From: Clostridium_AD estertheticum_D
Lineage (GTDB): Bacteria > Bacillota > Clostridia > Clostridiales > Clostridiaceae
DNA: 64,000 nucleotides
Assembly: GCF_018861295.1 (NCBI RefSeq)
Contig: NZ_JAHLDM010000007.1
Location: 144,874 to 208,873, forward strand
Reading direction: 5' to 3'
Both the position numbers and the translations under genes were made by a program. Below, piece by piece: positions 24,926 to 34,464 of the stretch. The notes below the pieces were generated by a model. That model was given only the letters and a program-made list of their open reading frames with translations. It did not search any database and was not told the origin of the DNA. Numbering within the stretch: position 1 is the stretch's first letter; each line of letters starts with the position of its first letter.

Positions 24926-26053
24926 TTATTTTACCCTTCTAGCAGTTACATAATCATTTCTTCCCAAAGCTGAAATTTTAATTACATCTCCTGTACGAGG
25001 AGCATGTATATAATTATTATCCCCAATGTACATACCCATATGATGAGGATTAGCAAAACTTCCAAAGAACACCAAATCTCCTGGCTGAAGCTTATCCCTT
25101 GATACCTCTACACCATCATTTATCTGATCAAATGTAGTTCTTCCTACAGATATCCCAAAATGTGCATATACATATTGGGTGAATCCTGAGCAATCAAATC
25201 CTGAAGGTGTTGTTCCACCCCATAAATATGGTGTTCCAAGAAAATTAGAAGCGTAGGCTATTATAGCCCCTTGTGATACTGTTGCTCCGCCCCTTGAAGG
25301 CGTATATGTAGGCACTGATTTTTTTAATTCGCTTATTTTCGTTAGACTTTTATTTACTGAAACTTGAGGCTCAATTATCTGCGCCGAAATATTAGTACCT
25401 TTTGATTCAGCGTTCAATTTATTCTGTAATTCTTTAGCAACAATTTCCTTGCTCTTCAATTGCGTTATTAATTTGCTTTGTGACTCCTTAGTAACCATTA
25501 TCTTATCAATCTTCTGCTTATTTTCTACTTGCAAACTCAGCAATGATTCCTTTGTATTCTTCAAATTTTTCTGTTTTTCACTTAATTCCTTTTGAGCTAC
25601 TTCAAACCTAACCATTAGTTTTTTATCAAATTCTACAACGGTTTTTATGTTATCTACTCTTGATATAAAATCTCCAAAACTCTCTGAATCCAGTATAATA
25701 CTCAAATATCCATCGGATCCATTTATGTACATAACTCTCATTCTACTATTAAACAATCCCTGTTCTTTCTGTGATTCCCTTGCAACCTTTTTAACCTCCA
25801 CTGCGGCAACTTCAATTGACTTTTCAGTTTCAGATATTTTTCTTTTATTTTCTTCCGTCTTAATCATAATCTTTTCAATTTCATTATCAAACTCTTCTAT
25901 TTTCGTTTCAACTTGTTCTCTCTCGGTCTGAATTCTAGTTAGTGAATCTTTCTGCTGTTGTAACTTCTCATTTACTGGGGCTGCTAGTACTATTACATTT
26001 GAAGTTAAAACAAAAATTATTACAACTGCTAGGCTTCTCAGGACTGTCTTCAT
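24926..26053 (-). CDS. Secreted NlpC/P60 peptidoglycan endopeptidase with coiled coil
   Basis: 375 residues. Signal peptide 1-25 (VIVLAAPV), then a long coiled coil (about 28-235) rich in Lys/Glu/Gln of the PcsB/CwlO type, a linker, and the NlpC/P60 domain (about 258-375). Catalytic residues: Cys in PSGFDCSGFTQYVY, His in NPHHMGMYIG and a polar third residue after NNYIHAPRTG. Also GTPYLWGG upstream of the Cys. It should cleave D-Glu-type stem-peptide bonds during wall turnover, with the coiled coil controlling activity, as in CwlO. Start follows GAGGAGATG. Confidence 0.93.
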   Translation of the reverse strand: MKTVLRSLAVVIIFVLTSNVIVLAAPVNEKLQQQKDSLTRIQTEREQVETKIEEFDNEIEKIMIKTEENKRKISETEKSIEVAAVEVKKVARESQKEQGLFNSRMRVMYINGSDGYLSIILDSESFGDFISRVDNIKTVVEFDKKLMVRFEVAQKELSEKQKNLKNTKESLLSLQVENKQKIDKIMVTKESQSKLITQLKSKEIVAKELQNKLNAESKGTNISAQIIEPQVSVNKSLTKISELKKSVPTYTPSRGGATVSQGAIIAYASNFLGTPYLWGGTTPSGFDCSGFTQYVYAHFGISVGRTTFDQINDGVEVSRDKLQPGDLVFFGSFANPHHMGMYIGDNNYIHAPRTGDVIKISALGRNDYVTARRVK

Positions 26054-26207
26054 TATTACATCTCCTCATTTGTTTATACTTTATAAAATACAAAATAAAT
26101 ATATCAAAAACTTATGTGTTTATTATGAAGATTGTCGATTTTTATATTTTTTTGTATTATGTCTTTATATTCTTATAATAATAAAAGTCATGTCAACCAA
26201 GAAGCAC

Positions 26208-26963
26208 TTAATGCATTATTGAAACAAAGATCTTGCCTACTATTATTCCAAGGACTGTGCCACTTGCAGATAATCTCCCCCGCCAAAGTCCAATGGATTC
26301 AGGTATTATCTCTTTGCAGACAGTATATAATATTAAACCAGCAGCAAATGATAAGCTAATGGAAATAATTATAGGCGATACACTATTTAAAATCCCTCCC
26401 ATTAAAGCCCCTATACCCATTGGTATGGAAGTAAATACTGAAAAAAGTATTATTATATATATTTTAGCACCCCCTTCTTTAAGATACATGCCTAAAGTTA
26501 GTCCTTCTGGTATTCCATGAAGGAGTAGAGCAATTGCTAACTGTAATCCTCTGGTATAGGAAATATTTAAGAGTGAACCTAATGCAATTCCAGCGGGTAT
26601 ATTATGTATTCCTGAACCTATCGCCATAAAAAGAGCTACTTTTAAATATCTCTGTTTTTCACCATCTGGATTTCCGAAATTAAGATAACTAACACCACTA
26701 TCAATCAATAGTGCAGTAATAAGTCCAATAAATATACCAATTGTTGCGATATATACATTACCATTTTCAAATGCTTCTGGTATTAAATCGAAGCAAATTA
26801 TAGCAAGCATAAGTCCTCCAAGAAATCCCAAAACAGTACCTTTAAATCTTCTCCCATTATCTGTAGTAATAAAACAAAGTAGTATTCCAATCATCGTTCC
26901 AATCCATGCAGTAAAAAAACCTATATTACTTATATGAACAAGCAAATTAAAATTATTAAGCAT
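26208..26963 (-). CDS. ZIP family divalent metal transporter
   Basis: 251 residues with about eight helices. The two metal-site helices are visible: GSGIHNIPAGIALG (near 117) and ALLLHGIPEGLTLG (near 143). Family members import Zn(II) or related divalent ions down a gradient. It has no neighbours in an operon. Start ATG follows a GGGGGAC site. Substrate cannot be fixed from sequence. Confidence 0.92.
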   Translation of the reverse strand: MLNNFNLLVHISNIGFFTAWIGTMIGILLCFITTDNGRRFKGTVLGFLGGLMLAIICFDLIPEAFENGNVYIATIGIFIGLITALLIDSGVSYLNFGNPDGEKQRYLKVALFMAIGSGIHNIPAGIALGSLLNISYTRGLQLAIALLLHGIPEGLTLGMYLKEGGAKIYIIILFSVFTSIPMGIGALMGGILNSVSPIIISISLSFAAGLILYTVCKEIIPESIGLWRGRLSASGTVLGIIVGKIFVSIMH

Positions 26964-27193
26964 TAATAAAGTCCCCCATTTTTAAAAATAATACCATATT
27001 TAATTCTATGCTATATAAGAGATAAGTTAGAATATATGGTAATCTTTTTTAAAATGCACTAAGTACTTTTGATATTAATTTAAATAAATAATTAATTCCA
27101 TGTAAAGCATTACCACTATTGTAAAATTTCTATAATAGTTTTAATATTATACATGTAATATATAATATTAATTGTAAAAAAGGAGCAACTACT

Positions 27194-28453
27194 ATGATCT
27201 CAAACACTGTTAAAAACACTAGAAATAAAAAGGCGACAAAACCGTTATCTATAGCGGGGGTAGTCCTGGTTCTATTTGTACTACAAAGTCTTCTTATTCA
27301 TAATGCTATTTCAAAATATAAATTAAAAATATATCCACAAGTATGGATAGAAGATACGAATATAGGTGGAAAAACTAAAACGGAAGCTAAAAATGCTATC
27401 ATTCAAAAACACAATAATAGCATTGCTAAAAAAAATATAACAATAAAAATTAATAATAAACAATATACTATTGCTTTATCTAAACTTGATATGAAATATG
27501 ATTATGGTCTTGCAGTTGATAAAGCTTATGATATTGGAAAAGAAGGTAATTCACTAAAAAAATATTTTGCTATAACCTCTCCTGGCAAGAAAAATATTAC
27601 ACTTAATCATACATACAACTATGATATTGTAGATACAGTTCTTAAGGATATTATTAAAGATAATAATAAGAAGGCTGTAGATGCCACTATTATCAGAAAT
27701 AATTTAGGAGATTTAATTGTAACTAAAGAAGAGTATGGTCATAGTATAGATTCTGCTAGTCTAAAAAAGGAAATAAAAACTAAAGTTGAAAATATAAAAC
27801 AAGAACAAAATTTACTAATAGAGTCTAAATTAATAAACATTGAACCTAAGATTAAAAAAAACAATTTAGAAGGCATAAATACTTTAATATCTAGTTCTAC
27901 CACTAACTTTGGCAATTCAAGTGAAAGTCGGTCAGAAAATATTCGAGTAGCTTCTAATTCTATAAACGGGCATATAGTTATGCCTGGTGATATTTTTAGC
28001 TTTAATGATGTAGTGGGTGAAAGATCTGCTAAAAAAGGCTATAAGCTAGCAAAAGGAATTGTAAATGACAAAGTTGTAGATGACTTAGGTGGTGGAGTGT
28101 GCCAAGTCTCAACTACACTTTATAATGCAATACTTAGAACAAATATTGCCTCTGTGGAAAGATATCATCATAGTTTGCCTTGCAGCTATATAGGGAAAGG
28201 TCTTGATGCTACAGTTTCTTTTGGACTTCTTGATTATAAATTTAAGAATACATATTCTTATCCTATTTTTATAGAATCTGGAATCCAAAATGAAAGTCTA
28301 ACATTTAATGTGTACTCAAATGCAAGTCTTAGCAATAAAAAATATAACATTTATAATAAAGTGACAGGTAACCACGTAAATGTATTTAGAATCACGTATG
28401 AAAACGGTAATAAGTTATCAAAAGTTTTGCTTTATACTGATAAGATTTCATAG
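27194..28453 (+). CDS. VanW family protein with YoaR-like domains
   Basis: 419 residues. One N-terminal membrane helix (about 18-38), then an extracytoplasmic region with two YoaR/PG-binding-like repeats (about 45-225), and the VanW domain (about 240-375) with VMPGDIFSFNDVVGERSAKKG, DDLGGGVCQVSTTLYNA and GLDATVSFG. VanW domains occur in glycopeptide-resistance clusters and many clostridial envelope proteins; the conserved Cys/His region hints at an L,D-transpeptidase-like fold but activity is not established. Strong AAAAGGAG site. It ends 14 bases from the convergent gene at 28468. Confidence 0.9.
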   Translation: MISNTVKNTRNKKATKPLSIAGVVLVLFVLQSLLIHNAISKYKLKIYPQVWIEDTNIGGKTKTEAKNAIIQKHNNSIAKKNITIKINNKQYTIALSKLDMKYDYGLAVDKAYDIGKEGNSLKKYFAITSPGKKNITLNHTYNYDIVDTVLKDIIKDNNKKAVDATIIRNNLGDLIVTKEEYGHSIDSASLKKEIKTKVENIKQEQNLLIESKLINIEPKIKKNNLEGINTLISSSTTNFGNSSESRSENIRVASNSINGHIVMPGDIFSFNDVVGERSAKKGYKLAKGIVNDKVVDDLGGGVCQVSTTLYNAILRTNIASVERYHHSLPCSYIGKGLDATVSFGLLDYKFKNTYSYPIFIESGIQNESLTFNVYSNASLSNKKYNIYNKVTGNHVNVFRITYENGNKLSKVLLYTDKIS

Positions 28454-28467
28454 ATGCTTTCCTCTAC

Positions 28468-29904
28468 TTACTTTCCTAATATTTTTTTAATAAATACAGT
28501 TACTAGTTCAGGATCGAATTGATGACCTGCGTTTTTTTGTAATTCTTTTATGATATTCTCCATTGATAATGCACTTCGATAACATCTATCTCTACTCATT
28601 GAATCATATGCATCTGCTATATTTATAATTCTTGATGCAATTGGTATCTCTGCTCCTTTTAATCCTTTTGGATATCCTAATCCATCCCATCTTTCATGGT
28701 GATATAATATGTATATCGCCATGTTGGACATACCATTTACTGTATTCAGCATTCTATAACCTATTTCACAGTGGCTCTTAATTTTCTTCCATTCATCGCT
28801 TGTGAGTTTGCCTGTTTTATTAAGTACATTTTCATGTATTGCAATTTTACCTATATTATGGAGTAATCCAACTTCCTTGAGCTCATTGACCTCATATTTA
28901 GACAAATCAAGGGCTTCTCCCATTTTTCCGCATAACTTCGAAACCTCATGAGAATGTTTTTCTTCTTCTTTGTTTTCCTCATATAAGGTATTTATTATCG
29001 CCTTAATTGTTTTCACTTTCATAATTGGTCCCTCAAAAAGTTTATTATTATACATATTATTTTCTGCATTTATTAATATTTCTTCAGTTTTTTCTTCTTT
29101 ATTATTCTTTGTTTGATACCCAAAAGAAACAGAGATATCAACGAACCCAACTTTTTCATCCAATGACAAAGTTTTTATTCGTTTTATAATTTTCTCTGCT
29201 ACAAAAGCATCCGTTTTAGGCAATATAATAACAAACTCATCTCCTCCAAACCTAGCAATAATATCATCAGCCCTACATCCCATGCTTATTATCTTTGCTA
29301 CTTTTTTAAGAAGCTTATCACCCACGACATGTCCAAAGGAATCATTAATAAATTTTAACCCATTTACATCCCCCATAACAATCGTCATAGGAAGGTTCCT
29401 TTCCGTATCAAGTCTTGTTAATTCTTCTTCATAAAACCTACGATTATATAACCCCGTTAACTGATCATGATAACTTAGATAACAACTTTCTTTCTCCTTT
29501 CTTTTACGTTCCGTTATATCAATGGTTCTACATTCAATATATTTTTGTCCATTTAAACATAAAGCAAATGCTTTAAAATACACGGATACTATTGTACCAT
29601 CATTCTTTTGCAGTTCTGCATCAACAACAGCGAATCCATCGTCTCTAGCCCTAGTAATACAATCCATGATTGCTCTATAGCTTTTTTCATCACCCTTATA
29701 CCAATCCAAAAGACTCATTTTAGATAATTCTTCGGACGAGTAACCTGTTATATCCTGAAATTTTTCATTCCACCTCACTAATCTTCCTTGCTGATCATAA
29801 ATATAGTGCATATCTGGTCCACTATAAAATATTGCTTCCTCTATAGTTCTTTCATGTTGTACATCCTCTTTCCTTAGCCCTTCAATTTCAGATAATTGGC
29901 TCAT
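28468..29904 (-). CDS. PAS-GGDEF-HD-GYP cyclic-di-GMP protein with altered HD motif
   Basis: 478 residues from the ATG at 29904, which sits 8 bases after GGAGG; an ATG 15 bases upstream overlaps that site. PAS domain (about 20-135), GGDEF domain (about 140-295) with intact FGGDEF and an RxxD product-inhibition site five residues before it (RADD), then HD-GYP domain (about 300-475) with HHERWDGLGYP and NIADAYDSM. The metal-binding HD pair reads LLHNIGKIAI, with Asn in place of Asp, so phosphodiesterase activity may be lost or changed. It would make or sense cyclic di-GMP in the cytoplasm. No membrane segment. Confidence 0.92.
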   Translation of the reverse strand: MSQLSEIEGLRKEDVQHERTIEEAIFYSGPDMHYIYDQQGRLVRWNEKFQDITGYSSEELSKMSLLDWYKGDEKSYRAIMDCITRARDDGFAVVDAELQKNDGTIVSVYFKAFALCLNGQKYIECRTIDITERKRKEKESCYLSYHDQLTGLYNRRFYEEELTRLDTERNLPMTIVMGDVNGLKFINDSFGHVVGDKLLKKVAKIISMGCRADDIIARFGGDEFVIILPKTDAFVAEKIIKRIKTLSLDEKVGFVDISVSFGYQTKNNKEEKTEEILINAENNMYNNKLFEGPIMKVKTIKAIINTLYEENKEEEKHSHEVSKLCGKMGEALDLSKYEVNELKEVGLLHNIGKIAIHENVLNKTGKLTSDEWKKIKSHCEIGYRMLNTVNGMSNMAIYILYHHERWDGLGYPKGLKGAEIPIASRIINIADAYDSMSRDRCYRSALSMENIIKELQKNAGHQFDPELVTVFIKKILGK

Positions 29905-30184
29905 TTTATTTTCCTCCATTTTATCTTTCTCAAAGCAATTAGCATTCTTACATTTTTTATATTAATCTTTTTATACACTATATTCACTACACTAACCAAA
30001 TTCTACATATTTTAATAAAATAGCATTCATTTTAGAAATAATAAATAGCAATTTTAACACTATATTATTCAATATTCTTTTTATCATAATTTTCAGAAAA
30101 TATAGTTTATGATTCAAATTAACTTGAATGAAATGTAAAAATAGGTTATAATTAAAGTACGTATTTAAAAAGAGAGGTTATTCG

Positions 30185-31042
30185 ATGACTAAACGCTTCA
30201 AAAAATTTTACGCGAGCTTTAGTAAAGTAATTATTATAATACTTGGCGCAACACTATATTCAATCGGCTTAGAAATATTTTTAATACCTAACAACATAAT
30301 TGATGGAGGTGTGGTTGGAATATCAATTATGGCAAATCATTTTATCAACGTACCACTTGGGCTACTTACTTTTATACTAAATATACCATTTTTTATAATC
30401 GGATATAAGCAAATCGGAAAAACATTTACCATAGCAACTATCTTTTCTGTAATATGCTATTCTATAGGTGTATCTATACTTAAGCCAATTCCAGGAATAA
30501 CGCATGATATACTATTGGCAGCAGTTTTTGGTGGAATACTAGTTGGACTAGGAATAGGCCTCATAATGAGAAGCGGTGGATCAACCGATGGCACAGAAAT
30601 CGTAGCAATAATACTTGACAAAAGAATTAAATTTTCAGTTGGAGAGATAATTATGTTCTTCAATTTCTTTATATTACTTTCAGCAGGCTTGATTTTTGGT
30701 TGGGATAGAGCTATGTATTCTCTCATAACCTATTTTATAGTAATCAAAGTTATTGACATTATCATTGAAGGTACTGATGAATCAAAAGCTGTAGTAATTA
30801 TTTCAGATAAACATGAAGAAATCTCTGAGGCAATAATGGCTAGACTTGGTCGAGCAATGACTTACCTTTACGGTAAAGGCGGAAAAGAAGGCGAGTATAA
30901 AAATGTAATTTATGTTGTTGTATCTCGTTTGGAGATTTCTAAACTAAAATCTATTGTAAATGGCTTTGATGAAGATGCATTCATAACTATAGGCAGTGTC
31001 GAAACAACCGGAAAGAGTTATAAGAAAAGAGCTATTCATTAA
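30185..31042 (+). CDS. YitT family membrane protein
   Basis: 285 residues: five or six helices in the first 190 residues (YitT/DUF161), then a cytoplasmic DUF2179 domain (about 200-280) with KAVVIISDKHEEISEAI and GFDEDAFITIGSVE. Motifs IPNNIIDGGVVGISI near residue 37 and GGSTDGTEIVA near 135 are family hallmarks. Function is not established; some relatives affect organic acid or peptide transport. Start ATG follows AGAGAGG. Ends at a strong terminator. Confidence 0.9.
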   Translation: MTKRFKKFYASFSKVIIIILGATLYSIGLEIFLIPNNIIDGGVVGISIMANHFINVPLGLLTFILNIPFFIIGYKQIGKTFTIATIFSVICYSIGVSILKPIPGITHDILLAAVFGGILVGLGIGLIMRSGGSTDGTEIVAIILDKRIKFSVGEIIMFFNFFILLSAGLIFGWDRAMYSLITYFIVIKVIDIIIEGTDESKAVVIISDKHEEISEAIMARLGRAMTYLYGKGGKEGEYKNVIYVVVSRLEISKLKSIVNGFDEDAFITIGSVETTGKSYKKRAIH

Positions 31043-31065
31043 ATTATAAGTAGAACAATGATTTT

Positions 31066-31092
31066 AGGAGAGTGGTTTTAAATCACTCTCCT
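31066..31092 (+). terminator. Terminator of yitT-family gene
   Basis: AGGAGAGTG, loop GTTTTAAAT, CACTCTCCT followed by seven T. Confidence 0.92.
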
Positions 31093-31165
31093 TTTTTTAT
31101 TTATAAAATAATTCATCTATTAATATTTTTAAAAATAATGTAAGCTAAATTTAAGAATGTAGTTT

Positions 31166-31188
31166 AAATTTCATGATATAATATTTAA
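31166..31188 (+). promoter_or_regulatory. Extended -10 promoter, 23 bases identical to one at 49258
   Basis: Contains TTTCATGATATAATATTTAA, with TATAAT at 31177-31182 preceded by TGA (extended -10). The same 23 bases occur at 49258-49280. It precedes a nine-codon ORF (31217) and the flippase-like gene (31298). Confidence 0.7.
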
Positions 31189-31216
31189 TAAATGAAAAAT
31201 ATAAGGAGTGAAACTA

Positions 31217-31246
31217 ATGAAAAGTGTTGATACTAAAGAAATATAA
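31217..31246 (+). CDS. Possible leader peptide MKSVDTKEI
   Basis: Nine codons and TAA, preceded by ATAAGGAGTGAAACTA, a strong ribosome binding site. It lies about 35 bases after a good promoter and 51 bases before the flippase-like gene. It may be a leader peptide or the relic of a longer gene. Nothing else supports expression. Confidence 0.35.
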   Translation: MKSVDTKEI

Positions 31247-31297
31247 TTGTATTTGATTTTTTTATAAAAGTATTATTAATAAAGGGTAGGTAAATTA

Positions 31298-32287
31298 ATG
31301 AAAAAATATAAATTTAATTTGATATTAGGAGTAGCCTCTGTGGGCATTTTTATACTATTAATTATATTCACACATGGTTGGATGGATTTGATTCATCAAA
31401 TGAAAAACTTACATATTCAATGGCTAATTGCGGCTATTTTCTCCATGTTTTTATATTGGGTTTGTGAAGCTAGAATCTTACAAGTAACTGTATTTCTAAT
31501 GAAAAAAGATTATAAATTTAAAGAAGCATTTAAAGTCACTCTTATTGGGCAATATTTTAATTCAATAACTCCCTTTGCATCTGGCGGTCAACCAATGCAG
31601 TTATATGCACTTACTAAACAAGGAGTGGGCGCTGGCAAAGCTGGTTCAGCGCTTATGATTAAATTTATTATGTATCAAGCTATATTAACTATATATTCTC
31701 TAGTTCTTATATTTTGGAAATTAGATTTTTTTAGACGAAAAACCAGCAATTTATTTTATTTAATAGGCGTAGGTTTTTTAGTTCATGCTAGTGTAATTGT
31801 ATGTTTAATTATTTTTTCCAAGTATCGTAAATTAACACACAAATTTATAATGATTTTATCTAAAATATTACGAAAGTTTAAATTTGTAAAAAATGTATCA
31901 AAATTAGAAACAAATATTAACGAAAATTTAGATCAATTCCATGATAATATGCAAATAGCAAAACATAGTAAAGGATTAATTTTTGAAGCTGTTATATATA
32001 CAACATTACAGCTAACAATATATTTTATTATTCCTTATTTTATCTATCTTAGTTTTGGAATGAATGGTGCTAGCATTGGTAGTATGATAGCAGGAACTGC
32101 TTTTATAATGATGATAACAGCTGTTATACCATCACCAGGAGCAATGGGAGGCGCGGAAGGTGCTTTCTATATATGTTTTAGTTTGTTTTTTGCAGCTAGT
32201 AATATAATGGCCGGTATATTGTTATGGAGGTTAATTACTTTTTACTCCTGTATAATTTTTGGATTTTATGCACTTAAAAAAAAATAA
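31298..32287 (+). CDS. Flippase-like (LPG synthase TM region/UPF0104) membrane protein
   Basis: 329 residues, about eight helices. Family signatures: GQYFNSITPFASGGQPMQLY near residue 80, and ITAVIPSPGAMGGAEGAFY near 278. This is the membrane domain found alone in UPF0104 proteins and fused to a lysyl transferase in MprF; standalone forms probably flip lipids. There is no lysyl-transferase domain, so this is not a full MprF. Start ATG at 31298 has a GGGTAGG site. A perfect palindromic terminator follows. Confidence 0.88.
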   Translation: MKKYKFNLILGVASVGIFILLIIFTHGWMDLIHQMKNLHIQWLIAAIFSMFLYWVCEARILQVTVFLMKKDYKFKEAFKVTLIGQYFNSITPFASGGQPMQLYALTKQGVGAGKAGSALMIKFIMYQAILTIYSLVLIFWKLDFFRRKTSNLFYLIGVGFLVHASVIVCLIIFSKYRKLTHKFIMILSKILRKFKFVKNVSKLETNINENLDQFHDNMQIAKHSKGLIFEAVIYTTLQLTIYFIIPYFIYLSFGMNGASIGSMIAGTAFIMMITAVIPSPGAMGGAEGAFYICFSLFFAASNIMAGILLWRLITFYSCIIFGFYALKKK

Positions 32288-32292
32288 ATCAT

Positions 32293-32322
32293 AAAAATCA
32301 TTAGCCTAGGCTAATGATTTTT
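32293..32322. terminator. Perfect 30-bp palindromic bidirectional terminator
   Basis: AAAAATCATTAGCCT and its exact complement, ending in T-runs on both strands, between convergent genes ending at 32287 and 32328. Confidence 0.9.
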
Positions 32323-32327
32323 AATTT

Positions 32328-34166
32328 CTACTCTTTTATTATATAAGGCACGGTAAGAACTGCCACATTTCTATTTTTATATAATTGACTTTTTATAAAA
32401 TACCCTGTCTGGTTATGAAGCAAATTATGCCACCATTTAGTAATAACAAACTGTGTTAGCACTACAGTCACTGTTTCTCCATGTTTTGAAGAACGCTCTT
32501 CTGATTGTATAAAATTCATTAATGGTTCCATTACATCCCTATATGAGGAGTGTTCTATTATTAATGGAATTCCTGGATTATACTCTTTCCACTTTCTTTT
32601 TAATTTTTGAGTAATTTCCGGATCAGTTGATACATGAAATGCAACAACATTTTGTGATAAACATTTAGCACAGTTTAATGCCTTTAGAAATGATTTATTT
32701 AATGTACCTAAAAGTATTATTACATGCTGATCATTATTTGTTAATGGCCCAACTTTGGGTCTTAAGTCATTTGTTAATCTTATTTGCTCCACTACATGAG
32801 TATAATGCTCCTTAATCTTTAGCATGAAATAAACAAGCATTGGTAATATAATACAAACAATCCAAGCACCCTGAGTAAACTTTATAATTCCTATAAGTAT
32901 TACTGTAATAAAAGTTATAACAGCACCAAATCCGTTTACGGCCGCCTTAAATTTCCAACCAAGTGATTTTTCCCTTTTCCACTTTAAGAACATTCCAACC
33001 TGAGAAAGTGTAAAAGATATAAATACACCAACAGCATATAACGGTAAAAGTGCATGTGTATCACCTTTAAACACAATAATTAATATAGCAGAAGCTACAG
33101 CTAGTACTATTATTCCATTTGAAAAACTTAATCTTTTTCCTCTTTGAGAAAATTGCCTTGGAACATATCCATCATTTCCCATTAAAGAAAGTAATAATGG
33201 AAGACCTGCATAAGATGTATTAGCAGCCATTATTAATATAATTGCAGTTGTAAATTGAATAACATAAAAGAAAATATTTTTTCCGAAAACTTGCTGAGTA
33301 ATTTGAGCAAGCACTGTCATATGATTAACAGGTACTGCATGATAAATTGTTGCTAAGAAAGATAATCCTACAAAAATAAAAAATACTAACCCACCCAGTA
33401 AAAGCAAAACAATTTTTGCATTTTTTTGTGATGGTTCTTGAAAATTAGGTATACCATTACTTACAGCTTCAACTCCCGTTAACCCACTACAACCTGACGC
33501 AAATGCACGAAGAAACAGAAATAGTGTAATATCACCTACTTGCTTTGGCGTTGAAAATAAAGGCTGTGGCGAATAACCAAAAATATAATGTCTAACAAGA
33601 CCAGTAACAATAAGCACTACACAAGAGCCTATGAATATATATGTTGGAACTCCAAAAAGTTTAGATGATTCCTTCGTTCCTCTTAAATTACCTATTGTTA
33701 TAATTAATAACATTATAAGAGCTATAGATACTTTGTACTTAAACAAAAATGGCATAGCCGATGTTATGGCAGCAGTTCCAGCACTTATACTAACAGCAAC
33801 TGTAAGTACATAACCTACAGTAAGAGCTGCTCCTGCAGTAAGCCCAGGGGTTACTCCCAGATTATCCTTTGCAACTATGTATGATCCTCCACCAGATGGG
33901 TAGCTATCAATGGTTTGCATGTATGAAAAAACGAGTATGAGCAATAGCAAAACAATACATAATGCAGCATAAAACATATATCTATATGCCATAGACCCCA
34001 TAACTCCAATTAACACAATTAAAATTTCCTCACCTGCATATGCAACGGAGGAAACTGCATCACTGGATAATATAGGTAGTCCCCATAAAACGTTTAATTT
34101 TTCTCCTTCTAATTCTTCTGTTTTTAATGTCTTACCTATTAATAGTTCTCTTATCTTTGAAAACAT
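32328..34166 (-). CDS. APC superfamily permease, KimA-like potassium importer
   Basis: 612 residues: about 12 helices in the first 450 residues and a cytoplasmic C-terminal domain of about 150. The start FSKIRELLIGKTLKTEELEG and the LSSDAVSSVAYAGEEIL and SYPSGGGSYIVAKDNLG motifs match the KimA/YdaO group of APC transporters, which are high-affinity K+ importers inhibited by cyclic di-AMP. The C-terminal domain (VIILLGTLNKSFLKALNCAK) resembles the USP-like dimerisation domain of KimA. I saw no cyclic di-AMP riboswitch upstream. Potassium as substrate is inferred from family. Confidence 0.85.
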   Translation of the reverse strand: MFSKIRELLIGKTLKTEELEGEKLNVLWGLPILSSDAVSSVAYAGEEILIVLIGVMGSMAYRYMFYAALCIVLLLLILVFSYMQTIDSYPSGGGSYIVAKDNLGVTPGLTAGAALTVGYVLTVAVSISAGTAAITSAMPFLFKYKVSIALIMLLIITIGNLRGTKESSKLFGVPTYIFIGSCVVLIVTGLVRHYIFGYSPQPLFSTPKQVGDITLFLFLRAFASGCSGLTGVEAVSNGIPNFQEPSQKNAKIVLLLLGGLVFFIFVGLSFLATIYHAVPVNHMTVLAQITQQVFGKNIFFYVIQFTTAIILIMAANTSYAGLPLLLSLMGNDGYVPRQFSQRGKRLSFSNGIIVLAVASAILIIVFKGDTHALLPLYAVGVFISFTLSQVGMFLKWKREKSLGWKFKAAVNGFGAVITFITVILIGIIKFTQGAWIVCIILPMLVYFMLKIKEHYTHVVEQIRLTNDLRPKVGPLTNNDQHVIILLGTLNKSFLKALNCAKCLSQNVVAFHVSTDPEITQKLKRKWKEYNPGIPLIIEHSSYRDVMEPLMNFIQSEERSSKHGETVTVVLTQFVITKWWHNLLHNQTGYFIKSQLYKNRNVAVLTVPYIIKE

Positions 34167-34464
34167 AAATGCACCTCTATAATCAAATTTATTTATACAA
34201 TATTTATCTATTATATATTATTAATTCTAACAATTCAAACTATAATTAATCTATTTATGACGAAATATAGCCAAATTTATACTTCTAACGGCTGATAATT
34301 AACATTATAATTCAAATAGTGATACATGCTTAATATATATTTATTTAAAGTTACTTATTAGTCGTTTTCATGTTACTTATCTCTAAGTAAATCAAAAAAA
34401 ATAGAGTACATGGTTAAGCCCATATATCCTATTCTTAATTATCTGTCTAAGTTATTTAATTTCT
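34167..34464. other. AT-rich spacer upstream of the KimA-like gene
   Basis: 298 bases holding the promoter of the permease gene and the 3' flank of the reductase gene. I see no convincing riboswitch, terminator or small ORF in it. Confidence 0.5.

Noticed and set aside
34167..34464. Possible cyclic di-AMP (ydaO) riboswitch before the KimA-like gene
   Set aside because: Such riboswitches often precede this family, but the region is AT-rich and I could not find the conserved GC-rich paired core.
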